Part shown: positions 55,721-62,935 of the stretch, piece after piece
Layout of the letters: the number at the start of each line of letters is the position of its first letter
Numbering within the stretch: the first letter of the stretch is position 1
Assembly: GCF_944391105.1 (NCBI RefSeq)
Contig: NZ_CALXSK010000019.1
Location: 1 to 62,935 of the forward strand
Direction: 5' to 3'
DNA length: 62,935 nucleotides
Source of the DNA: an uncultured Victivallis sp.
Lineage (GTDB): Bacteria > Verrucomicrobiota > Lentisphaeria > Victivallales > Victivallaceae
Made by a program: the position numbers and the translations under genes
Notes under the pieces: model-generated
The model's database searches: none
The model's input: only the letters and a program-made list of their open reading frames with translations
What the model was told of the DNA's origin: nothing

Positions 55721-56641
55721 ATGGCGGATCTCACCTGCAATCTCGGCAGACTCACGCTGAAAAATCCCGTCATGACCGCGTCCGGCACGTTCGGGTACGG
55801 TTATGAGTATCATCAATATTATGACATCTCCCGACTCGGTGCGGTGGTCGTCAAGGGTATCCGCATGGAGCCGTCGCCCGGCAATCCGACGCCGCGTGTC
55901 GCGGAAGTGACCGGCGGAATGCTCAATGCCATCGGACTTCAGGGGCCGGGCGTCGACGCATTTCTGCACGGAGAACACTATTTGCCATTCCTGCGCAGCG
56001 TCCATGCGACCACGATCGTGAACATGTGGGGAAAGACCATTCAGGAGTACGGCGAAGTCGCCGAGCGGCTCGACGCCGAAAGCGACGGCATCGCGGCCCT
56101 TGAGATCAACATCTCCTGCCCGAACGTCAAGGCCGGAGGGGTCGCCTTCGGTACCGACCTCAAACTCGCGCACGAGGTGGTTTCGCTCGTCCGTTCGAAG
56201 ACGAAACTGCCGCTCATCACCAAGCTCAGCCCGAACGTGACCTGCATCGCCGACTTCGCGCGGGCGGTGGTGGACGCGGGCAGCGATATGGTTTCACTCA
56301 TCAACACGATTCCGGGCATGTCGATCGACATTGAGACGCGCCGCCCGCGCATCGCGAACCGTACCGGCGGTTTCTCCGGTCCCGCGCTCAAACCGATCGC
56401 CGTGCGCATGGTCTACGACGTTGCGCACGCCGTCAAGGTCCCGGTCATCGGCATGGGAGGGATCATGAACGGGGATGACGCGATCGAATTCTTTCTCGCG
56501 GGGGCGTCCGCCGTCGCAGTCGGCACGGCGAACTTCGTCGATCCGTATGCGGCGCTGAAGGTCATCGAAGGAATCAACGCCTATCTCGACCGCCACGGCA
56601 TCGCGGGCATCTCGGAGATCATCGGCGCAGTTCGCTGCTGA
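55721..56641 (+). CDS. pyrD: Dihydroorotate dehydrogenase, class 1B catalytic subunit
   Basis: 306 residues from ATG 55721 (AAGGA nearby). An FMN TIM barrel: LKNPVMTASGTFGYGYEY, NVKAGGVAFG (active-site loop, where the Cys base of class 1B is seen just before in ISCPN), KLSPNVTCIADFARA, NTIPGMSIDI, GGFSGPALKPIAVRMV and IGMGGIMNGDDAIEFFLAGASAVAVGTANF. It oxidises dihydroorotate to orotate in pyrimidine synthesis. Pairing with pyrK confirms the NAD-linked type. Confidence 0.96.
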   Translation: MADLTCNLGRLTLKNPVMTASGTFGYGYEYHQYYDISRLGAVVVKGIRMEPSPGNPTPRVAEVTGGMLNAIGLQGPGVDAFLHGEHYLPFLRSVHATTIVNMWGKTIQEYGEVAERLDAESDGIAALEINISCPNVKAGGVAFGTDLKLAHEVVSLVRSKTKLPLITKLSPNVTCIADFARAVVDAGSDMVSLINTIPGMSIDIETRRPRIANRTGGFSGPALKPIAVRMVYDVAHAVKVPVIGMGGIMNGDDAIEFFLAGASAVAVGTANFVDPYAALKVIEGINAYLDRHGIAGISEIIGAVRC

Positions 56642-56656
56642 CACGGGAGACGCGGA

Positions 56657-57052
56657 ATGGAGAAGAAAATTCTGTATGTCGCGGCCGCGGTGATTCGCCG
56701 GAACGGGAAGGTTCTGCTCTCGACCCGGCCGGAAGGGAAGCCGCCGGCCGGACTGGAGTTTCCCGGCGGCAAGATCGAATCCGGCGAAAGCCTGAAGGCG
56801 GCGGCGGAACGGGAATTGCGCGAAGAGCTGGGGGTCGAGGTCCTGGCGCTTGACGAACTTTTCCGGATCTCGCATGAGACGGAGAAGGCGGTGATTCATC
56901 TGCGTTTCATCCGCGCTTTTCTGCCGGAAGGAGAGGCGGTCACTCCGCTCGAGGGGCAGAGTTTTGACTGGTTCGATCTCCGGGGAGAAATGCCGCCGGA
57001 ACTGCTTGCGCCGGATCGTCCGGTCTGGGAATTTCTGGCCGGATCGCGATGA
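56657..57052 (+). CDS. mutT: NUDIX hydrolase, MutT-like
   Basis: 131 residues, the typical MutT length. The NUDIX box GGKIESGESLKAAAERELREELGV matches GX5EX7REUXEEXGU exactly. VAAAVIRRNGKVLLSTRPEGKPPAGLEFPGGK is characteristic of 8-oxo-dGTP-cleaving MutT. It probably cleans oxidised nucleotides from the pool. It follows pyrD after 15 bp and ends the operon before the sigma factor gene. Confidence 0.92.
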   Translation: MEKKILYVAAAVIRRNGKVLLSTRPEGKPPAGLEFPGGKIESGESLKAAAERELREELGVEVLALDELFRISHETEKAVIHLRFIRAFLPEGEAVTPLEGQSFDWFDLRGEMPPELLAPDRPVWEFLAGSR

Positions 57053-57130
57053 ATCGGGAAATTTTTTTGATTTCAGGACAATTTTTTACGGGTCTGCCGC
57101 GTTATATGGTGTGAACAGGGGCTGATGTTT

Positions 57131-57718
57131 ATGGAAAAGAGTGATGTCGAAGCCAGTGACGGCGCATTGATCGCCGCCTTTGTCCGGGGGGACGAACGGG
57201 CGTTCGAGCAGCTCTACGGCCGGTATAAACGCCAACTGTACGGATTTCTGAACAATCTGATCGCAAACAACCCGGCCGAAGTGGATGAGGTGTTTGAGGA
57301 GACCTGGCTGCGGGTGCTGGAGAAACTGCCCCGCTACCGGGATGAGGGGCGGTTCAGCGCGTGGCTGTTCCGGATCGGGCGGAATATCTTCATCGACCGG
57401 ATCCGGAGGAACCGGAATGCCGCTGCGGCCCTGGAGCTCGACACGGAAGAGGCACCGCAGGTCGCCGGGCCGGCCGCGATGGAGCCGGATCAGGAGCTGG
57501 AGCTCGGAGAGGTTGGAGATGTGATTGCGCAGGCCGTTGAACGGTTGCCGATCGAACAGCGGGAGGTGTTTCTTCTGCGTCAGCAGGAGCTCGCGTTCAA
57601 GGAGATCGCGGAGATCCAGGGGTGTTCGATCAACACCGTGCTCGGGCGCATGCAGTATGCGATGAAAAGTTTAAGACGGTTGATTCTGGAAATCGACCGG
57701 GGAGGGATCGTCACATGA
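57131..57718 (+). CDS. ECF-type RNA polymerase sigma factor
   Basis: 195 residues from the second of two ATG codons (57131); AGGGG is 9 nt upstream of it but only 3 nt from the first (57125). Region 2 (about 10-80) has AFEQLYGRYKRQLYGFLNNLI and FSAWLFRIGRNIFIDRIRRNR; region 4 (about 130-185) has LPIEQREVFLLRQQELAFKEIAEIQGCSINTVLGRMQYAMKSLRRLI. The stop overlaps the start of a small membrane protein that may be its anti-sigma factor. Confidence 0.94.
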   Translation: MEKSDVEASDGALIAAFVRGDERAFEQLYGRYKRQLYGFLNNLIANNPAEVDEVFEETWLRVLEKLPRYRDEGRFSAWLFRIGRNIFIDRIRRNRNAAAALELDTEEAPQVAGPAAMEPDQELELGEVGDVIAQAVERLPIEQREVFLLRQQELAFKEIAEIQGCSINTVLGRMQYAMKSLRRLILEIDRGGIVT

Positions 57719-58074
57719 AGAATCGGTTTGAAAATCTGAGGGTGCGCGACGTGCCCGAAGTGCTGGACCGCAGAATCATGGCGGCGGCGGCGCACAGGGC
57801 GAAGATGACGCGGTTCCGTCGTTCGCTTGTGCATTGCGTGTTCACCGCCACGGCCTCGGCGGCGGCACTGCTGATCGCGGGAACGGTGTTCCTGTTCCCG
57901 GAAGCGCATCATGGCGACCCGGCCATACCGACAAAATCGGTTGACAGTCAACTGCTTGAATTGGCTGACTGGTCGGCGCTTGAGCAGGAGTCCTACAATT
58001 TGAGTTTTGAACTTTACTCGGGCCGCCAGGCGCTGGCGGAACTTTCGAGTGTGAAGATTCCGGAGGGATATTGA
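57715..58074 (+). CDS. Small single-pass membrane protein, candidate anti-sigma factor
   Basis: 119 residues from ATG 57715, overlapping the sigma gene by 4 bp. An N-terminal cytoplasmic segment of about 35 residues (MKNRFENLRVRDVPEVLDRRIMAAAAHRAK) precedes one membrane helix (about 40-60, TATASAAALLIAGTVFLF), followed by a short periplasmic tail with DWSALEQESYNLSFELYSGR. There is no zinc-binding HxxxCxxC motif, so it is not a ZAS-type anti-sigma. Size, topology and coupling resemble CnrY-type anti-sigma factors. The family is not recognised. Confidence 0.7.
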   Translation: MKNRFENLRVRDVPEVLDRRIMAAAAHRAKMTRFRRSLVHCVFTATASAAALLIAGTVFLFPEAHHGDPAIPTKSVDSQLLELADWSALEQESYNLSFELYSGRQALAELSSVKIPEGY

Positions 58075-58075
58075 T

Positions 58076-58663
58076 ATGACTGGAAAGCGATTCGCGGCGG
58101 GCTTGTTCGCGCTGTTGCTCGGAGCCGTGGCCGGAGCGGCGGAAGCGGTTCCACCCCCGGCACCGCAGACGGATGAACTTGCTCCACCACCGCCTCCGCC
58201 GGGCAAACCGGATCGGAAGGAACGTGGTTTCGGGCCGTTCGTATGGCGGGCTTTTTCGCGTCTGACGGAGCAGCAGCGCCTGGAGATGCTCAAACTTCAG
58301 AGCAGCGACCCTGAACAGTTCCGGCAGAAGATGCGCGAGCTCGGAGAAGCGCTCCGCAAGGAGGACATGGCGCGGTTTGCCGAGTTGCGCAAGGCGGTCG
58401 AGAGCTACCGGGCATCGAAGGACGAGGCGGAGCGGGCCGTCCTCAAAAAGACGATCACGGAACATGTTCGCGAAGATTACATGGAGCGGCTTGAGGACAA
58501 CAAACGCCAGCTTGAAGAGATGAAACGCCGGACGAAGTTTCTGGAGGGGGAACTCGCCAAGCGCGAAGCCAATGCCGATCAGATCATCAAAGTTCGCGTA
58601 GAATCCATCCTGAAAGGGGAGTTGCCGGAACCGGGTAAACATCCGCCGAAACGGAAACCATAA
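58076..58663 (+). CDS. Secreted coiled-coil protein, Spy/CpxP- or CnrX-like sensor candidate
   Basis: 195 residues. A signal peptide covers about 1-22; a Pro-rich stretch (VPPPAPQTDELAPPPPPPG) follows, then nearly all-helical sequence (about 60-180) rich in Arg, Glu and Lys with coiled-coil character (RLTEQQRLEMLKLQSSDPEQFRQKMRELGEALRK; RLEDNKRQLEEMKRRTKFLEGELAKREA). The layout is like periplasmic Spy/CpxP helical hairpins. It starts two bases after the membrane protein, so the three genes form one unit: sigma factor, membrane tether and envelope sensor. Function inferred from arrangement. Confidence 0.72.
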   Translation: MTGKRFAAGLFALLLGAVAGAAEAVPPPAPQTDELAPPPPPPGKPDRKERGFGPFVWRAFSRLTEQQRLEMLKLQSSDPEQFRQKMRELGEALRKEDMARFAELRKAVESYRASKDEAERAVLKKTITEHVREDYMERLEDNKRQLEEMKRRTKFLEGELAKREANADQIIKVRVESILKGELPEPGKHPPKRKP

Positions 58664-58986
58664 TCAAGGAAGAGCAAGAAGAAGAGGAGAGACATCGCAG
58701 GTTCGAACCTGCGAGCCCGGTCAGCTTAAGGCCGGAAACCACGAACCTGTTTTCCACACGCGAAAACAGGTTCGAATCTTTTCGGCTGCCAAAAAAACGG
58801 AGATCTGTGAGCGGTCGGGATATTTTCCACACTTCCTTTTGAGTGCCGTTCCGGTAAAACTCCTGTTTCAACATCCAAATATTTTTCGCAGTGATCTGCC
58901 GCCGCAAGAGATTTGAATTCCATGCGATATCGGGGGGGACAGGACGTTTGTCCCGACCGGAGTTGCATCTCCGGATGCTTCGGCTT
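58664..58986. other. Non-coding stretch rich in hairpins
   Basis: About 320 bases between the coiled-coil gene and the uvrC promoter. It contains a 20-bp palindrome (58695-58714), a 13-bp-stem hairpin (58742-58774) and two consecutive 6-bp-stem hairpins (58936-58954 and 58957-58974). No plausible gene, T-run terminator or full tRNA fold was found. Confidence 0.75.
58695..58774. repeat. Inverted repeats sharing a tRNA T-arm-like core (CAGGTTCG)
   Basis: TCGCAGGTTC (58695-58704) meets its own reverse complement, GAACCTGCGA (58705-58714). About 28 bp further, CGAACCTGTTTTC (58742-58754) pairs with GAAAACAGGTTCG (58762-58774) across a 7-nt loop. CAGGTTCG therefore occurs twice in each orientation. 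GGTTCGAA is the T-loop consensus of tRNAs, but no acceptor or anticodon arm fits around it. Confidence 0.88.
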
Positions 58987-59014
58987 TTGATTTTCTGGAA
59001 AAAAGATGTATACT
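58987..59014 (+). promoter_or_regulatory. Promoter of uvrC-tcdA
   Basis: TTGATT (58987-58992), 16-bp spacer, TATACT (59009-59014), about 32 bp before the uvrC ATG. Confidence 0.7.
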
Positions 59015-59045
59015 GAAAAGAATAATCCATTTTCACCGGTAACGT

Positions 59046-60533
59046 ATGCAGAAAAGTGAATTTCATCCATCGGAAATCCCGAACAAGCCCGGCGTTTATG
59101 TCTATCGCGACTGGTCGGGCAAAGTCATTTATGTGGGCAAGGCCTCGAACCTGCGCCGCAGAATGAGCTCCTACTTTCAGCCCTCCCGGCTCACCCGGGC
59201 GGACGCCAAACTGCGCTCGCTGATCAACTCCATCGAAGACTGGAGCTACGAGGTGGTCCGAACTGAGAGCGAAGCCCTGATTCTTGAATCGCGTCTGATC
59301 AAAGACTACGCTCCCTACTACAACATTCTCATGCGCGACGACAAACGGTATCTGCTGCTCAAAATCGACTGGAGCGAAACCTTCCCGACCCTCAAGCTCG
59401 CCCGGTTGAGAAAAAATGACGGAGCCCAGTATTTCGGGCCGTTCCCGAATGGCGGTGCTCTCCGGATGACCCTGGAGTTTCTGCTTGCGCACTTCGGATT
59501 GCGCGCCTGCCGCGATTCCAGTCCGGATGAGGAGACGCGCAAACGCTGCCTGAAACGAATTGTCAAAGACTGCTGCGCCCCCTGTATCGGTGCGGTTTCT
59601 CCGGAGGAGTATCGACAGCGGGTTGAGCGGGCCGTTTCCGTCCTTGAAGGAAATATCGGGGAGCTGACCGCGATTCTGAAACAGCGGATGGGTGAAGCCG
59701 CGCTTGAGGAAAAATTCGAAAAGGCCGCACATTTCCGCGACATCATGACAAATCTTGAAAGTGTGTTCGGGGAAAAGAACCGGATTTTCGCCCGGCCGGA
59801 ACTGCCGGGAAGCACGCCGGGCAACGAGGCGGTTCGCGCCCTTGCCGATGCGCTCGGACTGGAAAAGCTCCCCTCCCGCATCATCGGCTTCGACATCTCG
59901 AACATCCTCGGAAAACTGGCCGTCGCCAGCCTGGTGGCGTTCAAGGATGGCAAGCCGGACAAGGACAACTATCGTCGATTCCGCATCCGCACCGTCCACC
60001 AGAGCGACGACTTCGCCATGATGCACGAAGTTCTCACCCGCCACTTCGGCCGGCTGCTGGAGGAGAAGCGTCCTCTCCCGGATCTCGTCATGGTCGACGG
60101 CGGCAAGGGGCAGCTCTCCTCCGCCATCGATGCTCTTGTGGAGATCGGTTGTCCGCCGCTGCCGGTGATCGGCCTGGCCAAACGCAATGAAGAGATTTAT
60201 CTTCCCGGGCGCAGTGAACCGGTTGTTCTCGATCGGCATGATCCGGCTTTGCGTATGCTCCAGGCGTTGCGCGACGAAGCGCACCGGTTCGCCATCACGT
60301 ACCATCGGGAATTGCGCAACAAGCAGATCGAACTCTCGAAACTCGATGAGATCCCCGGCATTGGCGCCGCTCGAAAGCGTGAGCTTCTGCGTTCGTTCGG
60401 TTCCCTGCGCTCTTTGAAGAAGGCGACGGCTCCGGAGATCGCGGAAAAAGTGCCCGGCATCGGCGACGAACTCGCCGGAAAAATCTACGATGCTCTTCAC
60501 AAAAGTACCATCCCCGACAGGAAGGAAATATGA
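59046..60533 (+). CDS. uvrC: UvrC, compact excinuclease subunit
   Basis: 495 residues, about 115 shorter than E. coli UvrC, yet all parts are there: the GIY-YIG nuclease (GVYVYRD near 16, IYVGKASNLRRRM near 28), four cysteines (155, 168, 176/177, 180) matching the iron-sulfur site of E. coli UvrC, the UVR motif (ALEEKFEKAAHFRDIM), the RNase H-like nuclease (GFDISNILG, LVMVDGGKGQLSSA) and the tandem helix-hairpin-helix (LDEIPGIGAARKRELLRSFG, VPGIGDELAGKIY). It cuts on both sides of DNA lesions with UvrAB. The stop overlaps the tcdA start. Confidence 0.95.
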   Translation: MQKSEFHPSEIPNKPGVYVYRDWSGKVIYVGKASNLRRRMSSYFQPSRLTRADAKLRSLINSIEDWSYEVVRTESEALILESRLIKDYAPYYNILMRDDKRYLLLKIDWSETFPTLKLARLRKNDGAQYFGPFPNGGALRMTLEFLLAHFGLRACRDSSPDEETRKRCLKRIVKDCCAPCIGAVSPEEYRQRVERAVSVLEGNIGELTAILKQRMGEAALEEKFEKAAHFRDIMTNLESVFGEKNRIFARPELPGSTPGNEAVRALADALGLEKLPSRIIGFDISNILGKLAVASLVAFKDGKPDKDNYRRFRIRTVHQSDDFAMMHEVLTRHFGRLLEEKRPLPDLVMVDGGKGQLSSAIDALVEIGCPPLPVIGLAKRNEEIYLPGRSEPVVLDRHDPALRMLQALRDEAHRFAITYHRELRNKQIELSKLDEIPGIGAARKRELLRSFGSLRSLKKATAPEIAEKVPGIGDELAGKIYDALHKSTIPDRKEI

Positions 60534-61261
60534 TGGATTCAATCAGCGAACGACAGAAACGGACCCGACTTCTTCTCGGAGATGATCTGGCTCGACTTCA
60601 GAACGCCCACGTTCTTGTGCTCGGCGTCGGCGGAGTCGGCGCTTATGCCGCCGAACAGCTCGGGCGTGCCGGAATCGGCACGTTGACCCTCGTCGACGGC
60701 GATGACATCGAACCATCCAACTGCAACCGTCAACTGCCCGCATTGACCTCGACACTCGGACTGCCGAAAGCCGAGGTGATGGCGGATCGCCTGAAGGAGA
60801 TCAATCCGGCAGTGAAGGTCCTGACCCGGAACGAATTCATCGAGGGAGGGAAAATTCCGCAGCTTCTGGATTCTGGATTCGATTTTATGATTGATGCCAT
60901 CGACTCTCTGACCCCCAAGGTGGAATTTCTGCTGGAAGCCCGCAGACGAAAAATTCCGCTTGTCAGTTCGATGGGGGCGGGCGGCAGGATGGATCCCTCG
61001 CTCATAACGGTGGCCGACATCTCGAAAACGCACGGCTGCGCGCTGGCCAGGGCTGTTCGTTCACGCCTGCGGGAGCACGGAGTTTCACGTGGTCTCAAGG
61101 TGGTATTTTCTCCGGAGCCGGTCCCGAAATCCGCCATCGAATCCACCGTTGATTCCCGAGGGAAGTTCCGTTCCACGGTTGGAACCATCTCCTATCTGCC
61201 GGCCATCTTCGGCTGCATCTGCGCCAGTGTGGTCATCCGGGGGCTGCTGAGTCGGGAGTGA
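60530..61261 (+). CDS. tcdA: ThiF-family tRNA threonylcarbamoyladenosine dehydratase
   Basis: 243 residues. An E1-like adenylating fold: QNAHVLVLGVGGVGAYAAEQLGRAGIGTLTLVDGDDIEPSNCNRQLPA (nucleotide binding), FMIDAIDSLTPKVEFL and SSMGAGGRMDPSLI. The length and the SPE motif (VVFSPEPVP) fit TcdA/CsdL, which cyclises t6A at position 37 of ANN-decoding tRNAs. The start overlaps the uvrC stop; a second ATG directly follows. Confidence 0.92.
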   Translation: MMDSISERQKRTRLLLGDDLARLQNAHVLVLGVGGVGAYAAEQLGRAGIGTLTLVDGDDIEPSNCNRQLPALTSTLGLPKAEVMADRLKEINPAVKVLTRNEFIEGGKIPQLLDSGFDFMIDAIDSLTPKVEFLLEARRRKIPLVSSMGAGGRMDPSLITVADISKTHGCALARAVRSRLREHGVSRGLKVVFSPEPVPKSAIESTVDSRGKFRSTVGTISYLPAIFGCICASVVIRGLLSRE

Positions 61262-61342
61262 AACCTTTCCGGGATCTTTTTGCCCGGCAGGCAGCTGATG
61301 CAGTCTGGAGCCGCCGGGCAGGGCTCCTGCCTGTTCGTAAAT

Positions 61343-62209
61343 TCACCTGTTTTTCGGAATGCGTGCCTTCAGCGGTCCGAGCAGTTCTGCGGGGACACGC
61401 AGCTTTCCTGCGCCGGAGCCGAGAGCGATATTCGGAGAATTTGCCCCGTGGTAGTCGCTCCCTCCGGAGAGCGCGAGTTGATAAGTCCGGGTGAGTTCGA
61501 TCATCATTTGCGTTTCTCCGGGACCGAAGAGGCTGTAGTAACCTTCCGCAGCGTCGAGTCCAAGAGGAGCGAACCGTTTCATGACGCGTCGGGCCCAGGC
61601 CCGTTCATTGCGCTCGCGATAGACGGGGTGCGCCCAGACGGAGACGCCTCCCGCGGCATGGATCGCGTCGAATGCGCGGACCGGATCGGGGAGGGTTCGC
61701 TGGACATAGGCGGGGCAGCCCCGTTTCAGGAGTTTGTCGAAGACGGACTGGAGGGAGGGAAATCCGTAATCTTCCATGAGAGCCCGGGCGAAGTGTGGCC
61801 GTCCGATCGAGGCGGTGTCGCCGGCCGCGGCAAGGGCCGGATGGTCCCAGGTGAGGGGGTAGCCGAGGGAATTGAGTTTGCGGCGGATCGCCTCGTTGCG
61901 GATTTCACGATTTTTCCGCATCTCTTCGAGGAAGGCGCATAAATCGGGGTTTGTATGATCGAGAAAAAGTCCCACGATATGCAGTTCGCGGTTGCCGAAC
62001 ATGGTTGAGATTTCGACGCCGGGAATGGCCTCGATTCCGGGAAAATGGCGGGCTGCTTCAAGAAACTCAGGGATTCCTCCGACGGAGTCGTGGTCGGTCA
62101 GAGCGACGGCTGCGAGGTTGGATGCCGCAGCGATTTTGACGATTTCGCCGGGAGAATCACTCCCGTCGGAGGAGTTGCTGTGTACGTGAAGATCAATATA
62201 TTGCATCAT
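61343..62209 (-). CDS. PHP-domain phosphoesterase, RNase AM/YciV-like
   Basis: 288 residues. The metal-binding PHP motifs are DLHVHSNSSDGSDSP (HxH), VALTDHDSVGGI, IPGVEIS, SVWAHP and GSDYHG near the C-terminus. This set matches the YciV/TrpH group, whose E. coli member is RNase AM (5'-3' exonuclease on short RNAs and 3',5'-nucleotide phosphatase). It converges on tcdA and lies 15 bp after the LemA-like gene, so both may be co-transcribed. Confidence 0.93.
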   Translation of the reverse strand: MMQYIDLHVHSNSSDGSDSPGEIVKIAAASNLAAVALTDHDSVGGIPEFLEAARHFPGIEAIPGVEISTMFGNRELHIVGLFLDHTNPDLCAFLEEMRKNREIRNEAIRRKLNSLGYPLTWDHPALAAAGDTASIGRPHFARALMEDYGFPSLQSVFDKLLKRGCPAYVQRTLPDPVRAFDAIHAAGGVSVWAHPVYRERNERAWARRVMKRFAPLGLDAAEGYYSLFGPGETQMMIELTRTYQLALSGGSDYHGANSPNIALGSGAGKLRVPAELLGPLKARIPKNR

Positions 62210-62224
62210 GAGCCATGAATGATG

Positions 62225-62701
62225 TTAAAAGCGTTCGCGCGGTTTAAAACGGCAGAGTCTGGTAAACCATCTGGAATCTTTTTTTTCGACGAGATGGTTA
62301 TAGTGTTCGAGTTCTGCGCGGCATTCGGGGAGCGCCTGAGCAAGGGCTTCGCCGAGTTTTCTGTATTCGTCGATGAGCGCCGGAGAAAGGGAATCGTGGG
62401 GGAGTGCGGCGATTCGGTCTGCTGCAATGGCGTCGCATGCGAGGCGGGCGGCCATGGAGCTGGTTTCGGGGACGGGGGAGTGTTCGTCGAGTTCCGCTGC
62501 GATCTGCCGCCGCCGATTTAAAATCACGGACAGGAAATGGATTTTGATGTCAAGTTGTTTGCGTCGCATGGCCATTGCGTTGAAGAGGAAAATGAAGATG
62601 CCGACCAGAACGACCAGAATCAGAGATAGAATCGTTCCGGGGCTGGAGAAGTCGTTGTTTTTAAAAAAAGCATCGAGCGCAGAGCTGGAGGCGATCGTCA
62701 T
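62225..62701 (-). CDS. Divergent LemA-like membrane protein
   Basis: 158 residues. One membrane helix at about 23-43 (LSLILVVLVGIFIFLFNAM) is followed by a cytoplasmic helical region with Arg-rich RRKQLDIKIHFLSVILNRRRQ. The C-terminus, EHYNHLVEKKDSRWFTRLCRFKPRERF, strongly resembles the LemA ending (YN... with a final FKPREFF-type motif). The first LemA helix is poorly conserved, so this is a shortened or divergent relative. Function unknown; LemA proteins often sit near envelope peptidases. Start at ATG 62701. Confidence 0.68.
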   Translation of the reverse strand: MTIASSSALDAFFKNNDFSSPGTILSLILVVLVGIFIFLFNAMAMRRKQLDIKIHFLSVILNRRRQIAAELDEHSPVPETSSMAARLACDAIAADRIAALPHDSLSPALIDEYRKLGEALAQALPECRAELEHYNHLVEKKDSRWFTRLCRFKPRERF

Positions 62702-62935
62702 GTAAGTCTCCGTGGTTATGAATCATTGAATTGAGTTTGACATTTCATTAATGTACCGTTTGGCTGAGCATTCGTCAAGCGCATGGGGGCCGCAGGGAGC
62801 GGTTTCTTCATAAAAGTTGCGAAAAAGTTGTAATTTGAGCTTGAAAAGAGAGGGAGAATGGATTATTTTAAGAATCTGTTGCGTCCCTGCTGAGACGCGG
62901 TTGATGAAAAAGCGGGATTGAACCGGTTGAAAAAA
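62702..62935. other. Intergenic end of window
   Basis: No gene longer than 12 codons. A -35/-10-like pair (TTGAAA, 17 bp, TATTTT) at about 62850-62878 on the plus strand could serve a gene beyond the window. Confidence 0.35.

Noticed and set aside
58695..58780. A tRNA gene (GGTTCGAA T-loop cores)
   Set aside because: The T-arm-like core closes on itself as a palindrome with a 6- or 8-nt loop instead of 7, and no acceptor, D or anticodon arms can be paired around it on either strand.
58587..60542. Open frame of 651 codons on the minus strand across uvrC
   Set aside because: Shadow of uvrC; the sequence is low-complexity and resembles no protein family.
62858..62893. An 11-codon peptide starting MDYFK after GAGGGAG
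   Set aside because: Too short to support as a gene, at the very edge of the window, with no further evidence.

Overview
The window looks like a GC-rich chromosomal segment from a Gram-negative member of the Planctomycetes-Verrucomicrobia-Chlamydiae group, most likely a Victivallis-like Lentisphaerota. Three things point there: LacI regulators sit in operons with single type IV pilin-like (H-X9-DG class) pseudopilins and very large secreted carbohydrate-active proteins; Pal and MurJ show a Gram-negative envelope; and the serine/threonine kinase has a tryptophan in its DWG motif. The species is an inference; no marker gene long enough for identification is present (only the last ~25 nt of a 5S rRNA).

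Layout. (1) 1-74: tail of an rRNA operon and its terminator. (2) 180-767: an AT-rich membrane-protein gene unlike its neighbours. (3) 1086-6556: a glycan module with a consensus promoter, an overlapping palindromic operator, a LacI regulator, a translationally coupled pseudopilin and a 1,237-residue secreted clan GH-A-like hydrolase with a tandem N-terminal duplication. (4) 24666 down to 6621, all on the minus strand: pal; a methyl-cycle set (metK, adenosine kinase, ahcY); a translation set (thrS, infC, rpmI, rplT, pheS, pheT); then ribH-nusB-ftsY-ribD-ribE-unknown-pdxJ-murJ. Many stop/start codons overlap or nearly touch. (5) 24857-28079, plus strand: ilvE, panC, hisD. (6) 28162-33029: a secreted thioredoxin-fold/TPR protein converging on a lacZ-DUF4380 pair. 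(7) 33147-38302, plus strand: NifU-like protein, tig, clpP, clpX and a membrane-anchored kinase whose catalytic lysine appears to have moved as in animal WNK kinases. (8) 41287 down to 38342: an M16 peptidase. (9) 41490-50050: a second glycan module with a divergent LacI facing an operon of FAD-dependent oxidoreductase, glycerophosphodiesterase-like enzyme, pseudopilin, DUF4091 protein and MFS sugar transporter. (10) 50263-50370: a 35-residue basic protein gene with its own promoter and terminator. (11) 50544-58663, plus strand: a double DUF3857/transglutaminase protein, an MBL hydrolase, pyrK, pyrD, mutT, then an ECF sigma factor with two small envelope proteins. (12) 58664-62935: a hairpin-rich non-coding stretch, uvrC-tcdA, and on the minus strand a PHP phosphoesterase and a LemA-like membrane protein.

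The main points of novelty are the WNK-like kinase beside clpX, the two LacI/pseudopilin/hydrolase modules with recognisable operators, the transglutaminase protein whose second copy has lost its Cys-His pair, the sigma/TM-protein/coiled-coil trio, and the inverted-repeat cluster ahead of uvrC. No CRISPR array, insertion sequence, complete tRNA or riboswitch was seen.
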